DNA from: Rhodamnia argentea
Taxonomy: Eukaryota; Streptophyta; Magnoliopsida; Myrtales; Myrtaceae
DNA: 64,000 bases
Assembly: GCF_020921035.1 (NCBI RefSeq)
Contig: NC_063158.1
Coordinates: 1,966,001-2,030,000, forward strand
Direction: 5' to 3'
The notes under the pieces were generated by a model. The model worked only from the letters and a program-made list of their open reading frames with translations. It ran no database searches and had not been told where the DNA came from. Below are positions 20,493-33,605 of this stretch, piece after piece. Both the position numbers and the translations under genes were made by a program. Position 1 is the first letter of the stretch, and every line of letters begins with the position of its first letter.

Positions 20493-23400
20493 CTATTCAC
20501 CTGTGTGCCAACTTTTTCTAGCACTACAACTTTTTGTTCTACTTTCTCTCGGATGAAGTGATATTGTATGTCGATGTACTTTGTTCTTGCATGAAATGTG
20601 GGTTTCTTGTGTAAAGCCAAGCTCTTTACATGATTTGTGCATCCAGATCACTTCTTTAGCAGTATGAGTAAGAACCATATACTCGCTCTCGGTAGTAGAT
20701 AAAACAACCGTGCTCTGTTTTTTGCTCATCCAACTCACAGCTTCATCGAATAAGGAAAGAATGTAACCGATGGTCGACCTCCCGCTATCAATATCACATC
20801 CCCAATTAGCATCAACAAAACACTTTAGTTCTAACGCTTGATGTCCCTTTGAGCTTTTCATGCTTTCATAACATAACTCAAAGTCGGATGTACCACGAAG
20901 ATAACAAAAAACCCGTTTTGTTGCTATCCAATGTTGTTTACCCAAATTGGACATATATATGCTCAATACTCGCAATGTTTGAGCAATATTTGGACGAGTA
21001 CATGTCATAGCATACATCAAGCTCCCAACTACACTTGCATATGGAACTAATGTCATCTCTTCAACTTCCTCTTCGGTTTTGGGACACTGGACCGCCGATA
21101 ACTTGGAACTCGTGGACAGGGGGGTCTTCACCGGTTTACAATCTATCACGTTGAACTTTAATACGCTTTCAACATTGTTCTTCCGATCGAGCCACAACTT
21201 CCCATTCTCACGCTCCCTTTTTATCCGCATGTCCAAGATGAAGTTTGTTGGGCCTAGATCTTTCATTTCAAACTGTTTTGCTAATAGTCCTTTCACAGTG
21301 CTAATTATTCTCATATTATTCCCAACTAGCAGCATATCATCAACATATAAGGTTAAGATAACAAAATCATCATTTAACCTATTCACATAAACACAATGAT
21401 CAGCATTATAACGAACAAAGCCAAGGTTCAAGGCATATGAATCGAACTTCTAGTACCACATTCTTAGAGATTGCTTTAGGCCATACAAAGATTTGTTCAA
21501 TTTGCAAACAAAATCTTCTTTTCCTCCGACTACAAACCCATCTGGTTGTTTTATGTAAATATCCTCCTCCAAATCACCATGTAGGAATGCTATTTTTACA
21601 TCAAGCTGCTCTACTTCCGGATTGTATGCAGCTACTACAAATAAGACAAGTTTTATGGAATTTAATTTAGCAACAGGAGAAAAAATTTCACTATAATCGA
21701 CTCCCTCTATTTGTGAGTACCCCTTCGCAACCAAACAAGCTTTGCATCATTCTGGGAAAAGTACACTAAAAGTACTATAACTTGTGTATAGCGTTTACTT
21801 GAGTGCCATAACTTTTAAAACGTTCACTTAAATGCCATAACTTTCAAAAATCGTTCACTTGAGTGCTATGTCGAAGCAAAATCGTTTCACTTGAGTGCTA
21901 CAATAACTTTTTCAGCATACCACGTTAGCTTTCCAACGTGCTACAATAACTTTCCCGGAGTGCCACGTCAGCTTTTCCAGCTGCCACGTCAACATGGCAC
22001 TCAAGTGAACGATTTTTGAAAGTTATGGTACTTAAGTGAACGTTTTGAAAGTTAAGGAATTCAAATGAACGCCATACAAAAGTTATGGCACTTCTAGTGT
22101 ACTTTTCCCCATCATTCTCTATCTCCATTTGTTGACATCTTCTTCTTGAATGCCCACTTGCAACCAATTACCTTCCAATCTGTAGGTAATTTTAGCGGAC
22201 TCCATGCTCTATTTTTATCTAATGAGTTCATTTCATCTTTCATGGCTTTCTCCCACTGTTTGGCATCTTCCACGCTTCTTGCTTTCTTAACAATATTTGG
22301 ATCATCACCTGTAACAGTGTGAGTACAATTTTCATTATCGGCAAATAAGGTATACCTCTCGTGTGGCCTTCTCTACTGTGTGGACCTTCTTAAGACCGGT
22401 TTAGGTGGTGCTTCAACTTCAAACTCAGTATCAAAATCTGCAATATCATCCTCCACATCAGGCTCATCAACTTCAAAATCTGAATTTTCGGTTTCAGCTT
22501 GTGTAGCCTCTGTCTCTTCTTGCAAATCAACATATAACTCAACCGTCTATGGCTCTTCAAGAGCCCGTGAAACAATCCGATTTACCATAGATTATCTGAA
22601 CACGACATTACTGCGTTGTAGATAATACGTTTAGTATCAAAATTCCACAGCTTATACCCTTTAATACCATCCTTGTACCCAATGATTGTTCACTTCTCCG
22701 ACTTGTTCTCAAGCTTATTTCTCTTTTCGTTTGACAAATGTACGTATGCTTCGTAGCCAAACACTTTAACATGGGATATGTTTGGTTTCTTCTCGAACAG
22801 TGCCTCAAACGGTGTCTGATCCTTCAAAGCCGATGTGGGAGACCTGTTCTTCGGATAAAATGCAGTAGTCACCGCTTTTGCCCAAAATTTAGCTACTAAG
22901 CTTGCACCACTCAAGATACTCCTTGCCTTCTCCATGAGAGATCGATTAAGCTTTTTTGCCACGTCATTTTGCTGAGGTGAATACGGCGTTGTTTTCTGCT
23001 TTGCAATGCCACCGGTAACATAGAATTGATCAAATTTCGCTAAACAGAAGTCTCCTCCATTATCAGTCCGTAAAACTTTGATTTTCCTATCAAACTAATT
23101 TTCCACCAAAGCTTTGAACTCACGAGATTTTTCAAACACATCATATTTTCTCTGCAAAAAATATATCCACACATGTCCGGAAAAGTCATCAGTAAAAGAA
23201 ACATAATATCTTGATTTTCCAAACAATGCTATAGGTGTAAACCCGAAGACGTCACTATGGATTAAATTCGTAATCCCTTTCTCTCTCTCTCCTACTGATT
23301 CAAAAGATACCCTATTCTGTTTCCCATGTAGACAATAGTTACAAAATTCAAAACCCATAAAGCAGCTTGGGATTCCATCCACCACCTTCTTTGAAGTAAG

Positions 23401-24731
23401 GGTCACCAATCCTTTCTCACCGATATGACCCAATCTCCGATGCCAAAGCATTGCGGGATCTTCTTTGACCTACTTCGTGATATAGCTCTCACCATTGATC
23501 ATTGTGCTTCCCAGTAATTTCCACAGTTTTCCTTCTTGTTCCCCTCTAGCGATTACCATAGAACCACGAGTTAGCTTGCATGAGTATTTATCGTTGGTGA
23601 AAGTAATACCAGCATCCGCCATAGTTCCCACGTAAATAAGATTCCTGGTAAGACCAAGGATATGCATCACATCTAAAAGATTTTTTGACTATCCCATCTT
23701 TCATCTTCAGCTTTACCATTTTGCGACCAATAATATCAAGCGTCGTACCATCTCCCATCCGCATTGTACCTCCCCGATATAGCTCATAATAGTAGAACCG
23801 GTCTCTATGATGCATCCGTGAAAAGACGGTCCAGTATCAATTATCCATGCAACATGAGATGAGTTGCAAATGAGAGACATGTCTCCTCCATTATTGTCAT
23901 CGTCCTTCTTTGTATTAGAGGATGGTGCCTCATATCGCTTCTCTGGACCCACACTTCTTCTTCTACAATTCTTTTTCAAGTGTCCAGCTTTTCCGCACTT
24001 CCAATACTTAATTTCTGATAGATCACGGCTTTTAGATCTTCCTCTGGACTTATTCCCGTCAACAAATCTGGATTTAGATTGTTCAGTGTTCCTTCCTCTT
24101 ACGAAAAGAGTCTCATTTGTTGCATTATCAAAACTTGCTCTCCTTACCTCTTCAGACAATAATGCAGATACAACGTTCTCAAAGGATAGCGCACTAACAC
24201 CAATGCCAATAGAAACAATTATATGTTCCCATAAATTCGACAGTGAAGAGAGGAACAGAGCAAAGTACATGCTTTATCTTCTTCATCCGGATTAACATCA
24301 ATCGATGCAAGTTGTCCACATATAGTATTAAAATCGTTCAAGTGTGCAAAAAAAAAAATCACCTTCACTCATCCGAAGATTATAAAGTCGTTTCCGCAAA
24401 AACAACCTATTCACGAGTGACTTGCTCTGATAAAGAGTCCCCAGCTTCATCCATAGATCTTTCGTCGTCTTCTTAGAGGTCACATTCACCAAGACGTTAT
24501 TAGTGAGACATAGCCTTCCGATCGCTGCTAATCCATGCCTTCAATTGATTTGATGCGGACACAATCTCATCCTCCTTCGCTTTCTCCTTGGTAATCACCT
24601 CATGTTTATCTTCTTCGATCACACACCACATATCCCCGTCCACTAGCAAAGCCTCCATCTTCAATTTTTCATAACTCGAAACCCTTTCCTACGAACGTCT
24701 CCACTTCAATTTGCGATTGACCAGCCGCCAT
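20493..24731 (-). pseudogene. Copia gag-pol remnant
   Basis: Reading down the minus strand: a gag start at 24731, then a CCHC zinc knuckle (CWKCG-like, written C-G-K-A-G-H-L-K-K-N-C) near 23,970. A protease-like stretch with 'IDTGPSFH' follows at about 23,850. The GAG-pre-integrase motif LWHRRLGH lies at about 23,445 and an integrase core with 'SDVFGF' at 23,260-23,350. Reverse transcriptase appears in pieces (KGYSQIEGVDYSEIF near 21,715; YVDDM near 21,340). RNase H runs from 20,930 to 20,600 (CFVDANWGCD, then STTESEYM). Integrase phrasing is closest to the Tnt1/Tork group. At least several in-frame stops and shifts break the frame, and the MITE at 21754-22109 splits the RT domain. Confidence 0.88.
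21754..22109. mobile_element. Mutator-like MITE nested in the Copia RT domain
   Basis: A 356-bp fold-back element beginning GGGAAAAGTACACTAAAAGT and ending with its near complement (AGTGTACTTTTCCC). The arms are about 150 bp each, with 'cactcaagtgaacg' on the right arm answering 'cgttcacttgagtg' on the left. It is bounded by a perfect 9-bp direct repeat, CATCATTCT, at 21745-21753 and 22110-22118. Long TIRs and a 9-bp duplication are the signature of Mutator-like elements. There is no coding capacity. The central 'gccacgtcagc' words resemble those of the other fold-back elements here. Confidence 0.88.
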
Positions 24732-25066
24732 CTTCCCAAGATTCGATTTTTTGGATCTCTCTTCACCAAGAAAACCCTAACCTCAAACCTATGACCTATG
24801 TAGGACAACCCAAAAGCTTCGGAATTAGAATCTAGCTCAAAGGTTGAGTGGTCTTGGGTTCTCTCATCATAAAAGTTAGATTAAAGGTTAAGGCTTTTCC
24901 TCACACTTATAAATCGACCACCAGCTCCTTCCACAATCGATGTGAGGCAACCCGAACAATCTCCCCCTCACACATCGGGCCGGGGGTCGAAGCGGTGGAC
25001 AACTTGCATCTCTCCCGTGTGACTGTTGGGTCTAGACTTGTTGGTAACCTAGGCTCTGATACCAAA

Positions 25067-25446
25067 TGTTAGGATCGGCTCACAATCGTAGCGACGTAAA
25101 ACGAGCAAGAAAGAGAAAATTGAGACACGAGATTTTATCCTGGTTCACATTTAAATTAGGGCTATGTCTAGCAGAGGATTCCACTATAATTAGCACATTG
25201 CACATCTCATTACTTCACTCAATTACAAGCGAAAAAGAGTATATATAGCAGTAGCTATTCATGAACTCAAGCCTAAACTACTAATGAAAAATTACGGGCT
25301 CAAATCGTAAAAGCCATCTGGTGTCCAGGGGGCGCTGCCCCCTTGAGACCCCTACCGAGGTGGCTCTCTTGGATCTCCACCCCTCAACGTGGAGTGAGAC
25401 CTACGTGCTTTCCTGTCGCAGGGAAATATGAACCACACTCCAATCA
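25067..25446 (-). repeat. 5' LTR of the Copia element
   Basis: In element sense it begins TGATTGGAGTGTGG and ends CTAACA. It matches the LTR at 20043-20390 along its whole length with scattered substitutions and an extra segment near 25,385-25,415. A 'tatatatag' run at about 25,240 could be part of the U3 promoter. Confidence 0.85.
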
Positions 25447-27960
25447 AAAAATCCCCATCCAACATTCGCTTTATGGGAAGCTCTCTGCTTCTGATGTCAC
25501 ATGAATGATTAAAACTTCAAAGCATATCATTCCTTCTATTGATTTTTTTTCGTTATCTTTGGTTCCAATCCCTGAGGTCTCTACACATTCCTACTTATTC
25601 CTGTCATGGCATCTATGCTTTTATTCTTCCTTTTTTTTTTTTTTTTTTGGGGTCCTTTCAACATGTCATTATAATCTTTACAAGGCTTTTAGTTATTCTT
25701 GTTCTTGGCAGGAATGGATAGATGCCCATGATATTATTTTTATTTTTATTTTGTCCTTTCTCTATTTTGGGGGTAAACCTGGTCTTACCCGAATGATGTT
25801 TTGCTCTAACATGTCTGAACTTGATCTCAGATTTATGGACTCTACGTCAGCAAAATTCAAGCTAAAGGATCCTGTAGATTGAATATATTCATCTGGTCGG
25901 TTTAAACTTATGGATTTCTCCACCTTATGCAGCTAATGGCCCCTGTAGTTCTTGAAATCAAGAATATATTCTGAATACAGACGAAGATGATATGTCCATT
26001 GCTTAGCTGTTTTCTCTTTTCCTTCTTTTTTTCCTTTTTTTTTTCCTCTTTTAGTTTTCCCTTTCTTCTGTGAGAATGTTTAGTTGACGTTGATATGGAG
26101 GTGAACGCGAAGAGAACATTGCTGACCATCATCAAAAGTGCGATGTCAACTGTCGCACTATAGCCAATCAGAATCTACACTCCCCGGTTAAGACCTGCCT
26201 AAACGATGAAGATTCCACAAAATAAGCAAATGACCAGAGAAAAAGAACCAATTGCATCTTACAATCCGTTTGTTTAAACGATTTCAAAAGAAATTGTTTT
26301 TCGACATTCTGGTATTTGGATAACGAAAAATTAATCGATCTACTAAAAACAATTTCTATTGGCTGAAAACAACTAAGTTAAATTGGGGAAAAACGACTTC
26401 CTCTTCTCGCAAGAAGAAAAAGACTATCCCTAAATTATCCAATCAATGAAAATTAACCGTTTTCCTTTAAAATGATTTCCCTAAGAAATCTTATACATTA
26501 TCATAAAGTTTTCTTGAAACAAATGGACCTTTTTAGATCATTTCTTGCTATAAGCAATCGAGGGAAAAGTTTAAGATACCGTTAGCAGTAAAATCTATTT
26601 TTTTTTTTTGTCAAACAGTTAAATCTAATTTGATAGGCATTAGAATGGCATATGTTCATGTAATAACTAGGACCCTATTTGATCCTTGGGGAACCGACCA
26701 CCGTCGTAAGATGTCATACTAAAAAAAGAAAAAAAATCGTCGTAACTCTTATGCGAGATATCGGCACACAAAAACTTAAAAGTTTTTAATTAATAATCAT
26801 TTATGTGGTACGGAATTTGGTATAAGAGTTACGACAAAAGTGAACTTGAGTATGGCAAGTTACGACGATGGATCGGTTTCTTTTGAGGGGCAGTAAAAAA
26901 ACTATGTCGGTAGTGCATTAAAATTCATAAGATTGATGGTAGATGAGCAACGGTCCAGATTCAATTTGGAAACTTGATGCGGGAGCATAGGACACTGTCG
27001 AGAAGTTTACAGTGAAGACGCTGATTGCGCAAGAGAGTTGCCGATTCAATGATCAAGTTATCGATTTCATGGTCGACGATGGGCTATCGAGATACCGATA
27101 CTCCCTATCGACTACCTAATGACTAGAGGATGTTCTCATTGATTTTTATCGCTCTTGATGATCTTCAATGGTGACTATTCCGCTTCCAAGGATGACAAAC
27201 CAATTTAGAGTCTAAGTCTAATTACTTTGCAATTGGTGAAGTGCCTTTAGTCCTAGTTTTAAGAGTCCTAAATATATTGTATGTTTCAAGAGTCAAAGTT
27301 CAAGTTTCTAGGTGTTTTAATGTTTGTCTATTTCTTATGTAATTATCCCTCTATATAGAGAGAGGCAAAATCTCAAATGTAAGATAACAACTTGAATATT
27401 TAGAATATATAAAATTTGTCTCTCTGTGAGCAAATATCTATTCCGGCTTCAGTATCATTGGAAGTTGGATTCCTTGGTGGTGAGCCAAAAAAGCACTATA
27501 TCAGTGATATTCTATAAGCCTTTGGTGATAAACTTCTCCTACCCGAAGTCATATCTCCTCGGGTGGTGATATTATGTAGGCTTGGTGGCAAACTTCATCA
27601 ATCCCGATCGTTATCATCGGTTGGTGGCACCTGTTGTATGTCTTGGTTCTAATCGTATTCCATCAAACATTTGCATTTGCCCATTGACATCCTTCCACAC
27701 ACCATTTGTCCTATCCATCCTTCCATCAACATCACTCCCAACATCTCTCGCCCGCCTCGCCCCCTCATCAAAGCTAGCCAAACTAGTCTTGCAGGTCTTG
27801 TTGAAGGCTGGTCCCAAGAAGAATTTGGTATGTTTATAGGTTCAAAATAAGGAAATCTACTAGGTCCAATTTAGTCCCTAAGTCAAGCCTCGAACCCAGT
27901 TCTACTAGGAACTAAACCGATCAAATCAGTTTCCCTATAGTTTCAGCTTTCAACATGAAA
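25447..27960. other. Intergenic DNA without a recognisable gene
   Basis: AT-rich DNA with poly-pyrimidine tracts. At about 26,265-26,530 the words 'ccgtttgttt' and 'aaacaaatgga' face each other and may bound a small fold-back element. At about 27,340-27,480 the string 'ccctctatatagagagaggc', followed by a probable transcript-like stretch, looks like an LTR or viral promoter remnant, but no partner LTR was found. The open frame at 27,582-27,839 resembles nothing I know. Confidence 0.4.
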
Positions 27961-27973
27961 CGTATTCTCTTGT

Positions 27974-28691
27974 AGGGTTAAGTGCATTGGAAATTTTGAA
28001 ATTTTTATAGAAGTGCAATTTAGTCCTAAAACTTATGAAAAATGTAATCAAGTTCTAAAACTTATCAAATTGATGCAATCGCGTCTTTCCATTAACTCCG
28101 TCTAATTAGATTAACTGAAAATGCTAACATGCCATTTTTAAATATTTTCTCTCTCTATTGTGGCATTAACCTTACTAAAGCATGACATATAATATTAAAA
28201 CGACGTCGTTTTGGTCTAAATCCTAATTTTTTACACAAAATATCAAGTAAATAAGATTAAAATTAAAAAAATGGTATTTTTGGAATAAAAAAGGGCAAGG
28301 ACAGCAAGCCCTCACCACCATAGCGCCCGTCGCCTAGAAAGGGCTGACTGGGCGAAGGTCGTTTTAAAATACCTTTTTTACGTTTTAATCTTATTTAATA
28401 AAGATTTTAGTTGAAAAATTAGGATTTAGACCAAAATGACATAGTCTTAGTTTTATATTTCATGTTTAGTAAAGCCAATACCACGTAGAAAAGAGAAAAT
28501 ATTAAAAAAAGTCACATAGGAGAAGAAAACAAATCATGTCAGTATTATCCGTTAATCTAATTGGACGGAATTAATAGAATGACTCGATTGCATAAATTTG
28601 CAAGTTTTAGAACTTGATTGTACTTTTTATAAGTTTTAGGACTCAATTGCATTTTCGTTATAAGTATTAGGACTTCCACTGTACTTACCCT
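27974..28691. mobile_element. Fold-back element with 'gtcctaaaactt' arms
   Basis: The left arm starts GGGTTAAGTGCATTGG and the right arm ends in ACTGTACTTACCC. The word 'gtcctaaaactta' on the left is answered by 'taagttttaggac'-type words on the right. Both arms also carry a pair of 'gtcgtttt/aaaatgacatag'-type segments around a central 'cgcccgtcgcctag' GC-rich core. Non-coding, with an unclear target duplication. Confidence 0.6.
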
Positions 28692-29039
28692 TTTTACAAA
28701 AAATTCATTTATTAGCCAATTAGCAGTACATAAAAAAAAAACACTCACAAAGACAAAGTCTCAACTCAAAATAGATTTTTTTTTTTTTTGGGTCCATCTA
28801 GTGAAAATTAGAACAATTGGAAGACAAGTGCCCAATTCTGAACCGGCTGATTCTGGCCTGAGAATCAGCCGGTTCGGTTCGAATCAAGTGGTGATGACTC
28901 TTCATCCAAAAATTGGCCATCTCATTGAAGATTTTGGTGACACAGATGAGACGTACCCCAACATGTACATGTATACACATGAAGTCAATGTCTACTCCAA
29001 AGGCCCTAATGAGGAAATTTAATGTCAATTTGCTATGTT

Positions 29040-29955
29040 CCAGCTGGGTAATCTGCCAATCTTAGCTATAGCTCATCATATTCAAATCATATCGAAAATC
29101 ACCATAAAAAAGGAACCTAGCGCATTGAATTTCTAGCCCTGTGATTGGGAGCTCAATTGCAATACCTAGGTTCCATGTACTATATCTGGCATCAAAAATA
29201 AGAAAAATGCAAGATGTCGAGGAACTTCCCATGATCATCCCCGTAACTGTTAAGGTCATCGAATTTCAACGTTTGATCCCATCACAAAACTAAAGGTACT
29301 GATTTATCGATCAAGGGAGAATGATATGCTTGTGATTTCGATATGCTATCTGAGCAGCAAGTCCCGATGGACCAATTATTTGCCTCCTATTATATATTTC
29401 CACGCCAAGTCTCAGGCCAAAATGCCTCCTACGTATGAGATGAAGTGTTGGGATCCCATAAAGTCTCATAAAAACGTGAAGAGTTAATTCAAAAGCTCTT
29501 GGTCATCATCCAATACCTTCGTGAAGCGACAAGATTTGACCTATCGGTGATTGCATTAAGACACGCATAAATTGAATTATCGGTGACCTACTAGTATCAA
29601 AGTATTATCGTACACCAATCTAGCCATTTGCACTTAGCTTTCTGTTGTCGAGAAACCCTGCAATTCTCTAGACATTTCATTACTCAGTGACTCTTCATCT
29701 GAACTTGACATCTAAGTATGGCAAATTCACATCTAAGTGGTGGCTTTGCCTCTACTAAACTAACACATCGATGAAGTCTCAATGTTGAGCAAAAGCAACT
29801 TGGCCAATTTGTATGATCGCCATCTTGCTAACCTTGGCATTGTAATTACTTCGAGAGGGTAGGTTGTCAATAGATTACGTAATATCATATAGACAACTTA
29901 ATTTTGTTTTATAAATTGTAGTTCAAATATGTGCTAACCTGCATTTAGTAACTAA
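29040..29955 (+). other. Possible decayed upstream part of the endogenous pararetrovirus
   Basis: Short coding-like stretches on the plus strand (for example about 29,215-29,285 and 29,365-29,480) are interrupted by stops and shifts. They lead directly into the recognised coat-protein region at 29,960. By position they would be the movement or capsid N-terminal region, but I cannot identify a domain. Weak call. Confidence 0.3.
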
Positions 29956-29959
29956 TAAA

Positions 29960-30770
29960 AATTTAGCTCTTTGGAGAAATCCAACAGGCAGTCCATATAG
30001 CAATTGAAGAAATGTGTCATAAAAGAGAACTCTTTAAGAGTTATCTTCATGAGAATCGCATGCTTGATAAAAATTGTACTAGACCGGAGTTCAAGATAAA
30101 GTGTGCTAAAGACTGCAATGATCCATCTTGTTCGGGTCACAAAAAGAAGAGAAACTACAAGAAGTTCTCTTTTGCAAAACAGCATAAGAGGAAAGGAAGA
30201 TGGAAGTTCCTTAGAAGGAGGAAATCCCATTCCCCCAAGATCCGAAGAAAGTCCAAGTTAGACAGGTGCTACATTTGCAACAAAAAATGACATTTTACCA
30301 AGAAGTGTCCTCAAGCAAAAAAAAAAAAAAAAAAACAGGGAAGTTACATGATCCAGAAGATTTCCCAAAGCACGGGAATTCCCTTTGATAATGAAGATAT
30401 TGAATCAGTCTTTTCCATTGAAGATGAACCCTCATATGAAACCCTTTGTGCCATTAAAGCCTCTTCATCTCGATTCGATGACTCTCCAAGAGAAATCTTT
30501 GCTTTCTTCCCAAGCCCCGTTGCAAATTCTTTTCACATCCAATCCCCCGTGTTCCACTCTCCCTACATTCCAATTCGGATATCGCTTCCCGAACGGAATA
30601 AGTCTCATCCAAGTTATAGCACTCATAGATACTAGAGTTGCTACTTCCCCGATGGATATCAAAGTACTTCTAGAAGAATTTTGGACACCTCATATGAGGT
30701 ATTTCAATTCCGCTTCTGGTAATACCTTTTCTACCAAAGTGCGCACCAAGTCATTAACCCTTTAGATTTT
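29960..30770 (+). pseudogene. Coat-protein C-terminal region and protease remnant of the endogenous caulimovirid
   Basis: A Lys/Arg-rich tract (about 30,130-30,270) precedes a CCHC knuckle starting CYIC. A TGA codon at 30,288-30,290 replaces the residue expected inside the knuckle. An 18-base A run at about 30,318-30,336 then shifts the frame. Downstream is an acidic, Ser-rich linker (30,350-30,630) and a protease-like 'ALIDT' motif whose next residue is Arg instead of Gly. Confidence 0.8.
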
Positions 30771-31089
30771 TCCCCAATGTTCAATCACTACAAAAATCCT
30801 TGGATGTCACTCCTATGATAAAGATCTTATCATTGGCTGGGATATTTTAGCCTAGCTCCCGCAACTTAAAATTCTTCCCAATGGTCTACAGTTCAAAGAT
30901 CATTTCAAAGAATTGGTTGACATATAGAGACTTTTCATCATCCAACCCGAAATTCTTGACCCTATCACTCAAACCCTCCTATCTTGTTGCGTTGAAACTC
31001 ATTCCCAATTTTCCTAGATTTCTTCTCATCCTCTTTGGAGGAATCCAGATTTCTTTGTTCGTTTGCCATTTAAAAAGAATGAGGACATC

Positions 31090-32370
31090 AATCCCACAAA
31101 AGCCAATCATTCTGGGATGAATCCCGATCATCTTGCTCTAGCCCAAAAAGAGTGTTCAAAATTGCTTTCTCAAGCTCTTATTAAACCTTCAGATTCTCAA
31201 TGGGCTTGTAAAGCTTTTTATGTCAACAAAAGAGCATAACAAAACCGTGGCAAACTCAAGCTAATAATCAACTACCGGCCTTTGAACAAGTTTTTCCAAG
31301 ATGATAAATTCCCTCTGTCCCACAAGAATTCCCTCTTCTCCAGCTTAGCTCAGGCCAAAATCTATTCCAAGTTCGATTTGAAAGCAGGATTCTGGCAATT
31401 AGGAATCCATCCTAAAGACAAACCCAAAATTGGATTTTGCATCCCAAACCAACATTTACAATGGACTATTGTCCCATTTGGACTTAAAACAGCCCCTTCC
31501 CTCTTTCAGAAAGCTATGTGCAGAATTTTCCATCCTATTATACCACATGCCCAGATCTATATTAACGATATCCTCCTCTACTCTGCTGATGAGGAATCTC
31601 ATTGCAAACTCTTGTTCCAATTTGTTGATATCGTGAAAAGATATGACATCACGCTTTCCCAAAAGAAAATGCTTGTGTACAAAAGGAGATTGAATTTTTT
31701 GGTATATATCTTAAAGAAGAAAGTTACTACCCTGGACCTCACATTGCAGAAGACCTACAAAAGTTCCCAAACAAAGACTTGACTATCAATCAAGTGTAGT
31801 CATTTCTTGGCATTTTCAATTATCTTCGGGATTTTGTTCCAAAAATTTCTAAGGTGCTCCATCCACTTCAGAGAATGTTAAAGAAAAATGCACTACCATG
31901 AGGATCCAAGTAGACAAAAGTAGTCACTCATCTAAAAGAGGTATTGCAAAATCTCCCTTCCTTACGTATTCCATCTATAGGGAAAAGAGTTTTGCGGACG
32001 CACGTCGATGACAAATACTCGGCGGTTATACTTCTTGAAGAAACTAGTGGTAAGCGTCGAATTTGCGCTTACAAAAGTGGACAGTTCACCCAAGTAGAAA
32101 TGCATTATCATTCCACCTTTAAGGAGATCTTGGCAGTCAAACATGGCATAAAGAAATTCGAATTCCATCTCATAGGACACCATTTTCTTGTTGAAATGGA
32201 CATGTCCTCTTTCCCTCAAATGCTCAAATTTAAGGTGACGCAGATTCCCCATCCACAGCTTCCGAGATGGGTAGAATGATTTTTGAAATATTCTTTTGAT
32301 ACCAAGTATATTTTAGGAAAGAAGAATGTACTTGCAGATTTTCTCTCTAGGACAAAACAACTCTTTAATT
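31090..32370 (+). pseudogene. Reverse transcriptase and RNase H remnant of the endogenous caulimovirid
   Basis: The longest open piece (31,282-31,782) covers the RT palm with the FDLKAGFWQ and PFGLKTAPSLFQ motifs; the catalytic box reads YINDI in place of the usual Y-x-D-D, so the first catalytic Asp is lost. The RNase H piece (about 31,944-32,279) keeps an ETSG-like strand and a final LADFLSR-like box near 32,335-32,350. Frameshifts and stops separate the two. Confidence 0.87.
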
Positions 32371-32529
32371 AATACATACGTGCGAAAAAAATTCGCAAGT
32401 ACATTTCATGCGATTAATATGAGAGAACACTAGTGGCCTTCACACCAATATCCTCTTAATGTTCCAAATTTAATCAGGCAAAACCAACTCACTCCCAACC
32501 TCACAAAAAGATTTTGGCATTACCATTAT

Positions 32530-33437
32530 CTCATTTTTAGAGATTATAGTGCATTAATGCTAAAACCAAATGGTCTTAACTATGACTATCCATTCATCTA
32601 TCCACTTCGGTGGTCTCCAGATCTTGAATTCCCGGAAGACCTTAAATGGATGTTATGGTACATGTTTAATATCTACCATGTTGCTATTGAGTTCCCTACA
32701 TACAAGATTGTAAGGGCCTTGTCTAAGGCTCTCATGGGAAACTATTCCAACTAGCAGCATATGATGGATGTGTTCACATGGTTCCAGCCTCTCGGAGCTT
32801 GGCGAGAATTGTTCAAACAGCAATGGCGAGTAGGAAGACCTGAACCAGAAAGACATACCACTATTTTTTTTTTTATAAACCATGGTTCTTTATTGGTCCA
32901 AAAGGAGATCATAGATCAGACGCGGCTCAAACCGGCACTACCACATTCAAGCCTAATATTCATGCATAGGTGGCACAAATTCATCGTACTTTGCCAAACA
33001 CAATCTTAGCCATTCCTCATGAATACATAGAACTTTAGCGAGTTTTATGCCAAGAGAATCATATTATTCCTCTAGAGATATGACCATATCATGCAACGGA
33101 TCTTTTCGAACACACCCAATAACCTTTGAAGCCCTGGAAGAATTCAAATAGAACCAACCATCATCTTTAATGGATATAGATACACAAAACTAGTCTCAAG
33201 ATCCATAGGAAGGACCGCTCTCACGAGACTCGTATGATTTTCCCCAACCAACTTTGCCCAGCCAGTCCAGCCAAAATATGCCAACAAATATTCCATGTAG
33301 TTCCATTCCTCATGATCCCGAGCTTGATGATAAGATTTCAAGGTTCGAGGAAGAACAACTTTTGCGAGCCTTCAAGAGACAGAAAGATAGCCCGGATAGC
33401 TCGGACTCTGACGACGCAAATTATTACCCTTTGTAAT
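32530..33437 (+). pseudogene. Downstream ORF remnant of the endogenous caulimovirid
   Basis: Three open pieces (32,557-32,754; 32,761-33,009; about 33,254-33,437) read in the same sense. They end in an acidic tail rich in Ser and Asp just before a TAA. Position after RNase H and before the promoter-like region matches the extra 3' ORF of florendovirus-type genomes. Function unknown. Confidence 0.55.
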
Positions 33438-33598
33438 ATTGTGTCGGCAGCTTTCATGAGTGTGTATGTATTTGAAATAATTGACCATCTGTGGTCAAAA
33501 GTTGATATGTCTCTATCATACCCCGTGTGTGTCAATTATGTGAGTTAATTATGGATTTAGGAATCCAATGCCAATGTCGTGTTGTGAGTCGCTTTGCC

Positions 33599-33605
33599 TA
33601 TATAA
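33599..33605 (+). promoter_or_regulatory. TATA box of the viral relic
   Basis: A TATATAA sequence lies in the non-coding stretch between the last viral ORF and the primer site, where caulimovirids keep the pregenomic RNA promoter. Whether it is active is unknown. Confidence 0.5.

Larger units (their letters stand above)
20043..25446 (-). mobile_element. Degenerate Ty1/Copia LTR retrotransposon (Tnt1/Tork-like), minus strand
   Basis: Two related LTRs (25067-25446 upstream, 20043-20390 downstream in element sense) flank gag, integrase, reverse transcriptase and RNase H in Copia order. The primer site complementary to initiator tRNA-Met (TGGTATCAGAGCC on the minus strand, 25064-25052) lies two bases inside the upstream LTR. 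A purine-rich patch precedes the downstream LTR. AAAAA occurs on both outer flanks (20038-20042 and 25447-25451), a plausible but low-complexity 5-bp target duplication. The LTRs differ in length and at many positions, so the insertion is old. Reading frames carry many stops and shifts, so the element cannot be autonomous. A 356-bp MITE is nested at 21754-22109. Confidence 0.93.

Noticed and set aside
30012..33540. Gypsy (Metaviridae) retrotransposon as explanation for the RT/RNase H region
   Set aside because: No integrase and no LTRs; the order of coat knuckle, protease, RT, RNase H, 3' ORF and primer site fits a caulimovirid better.
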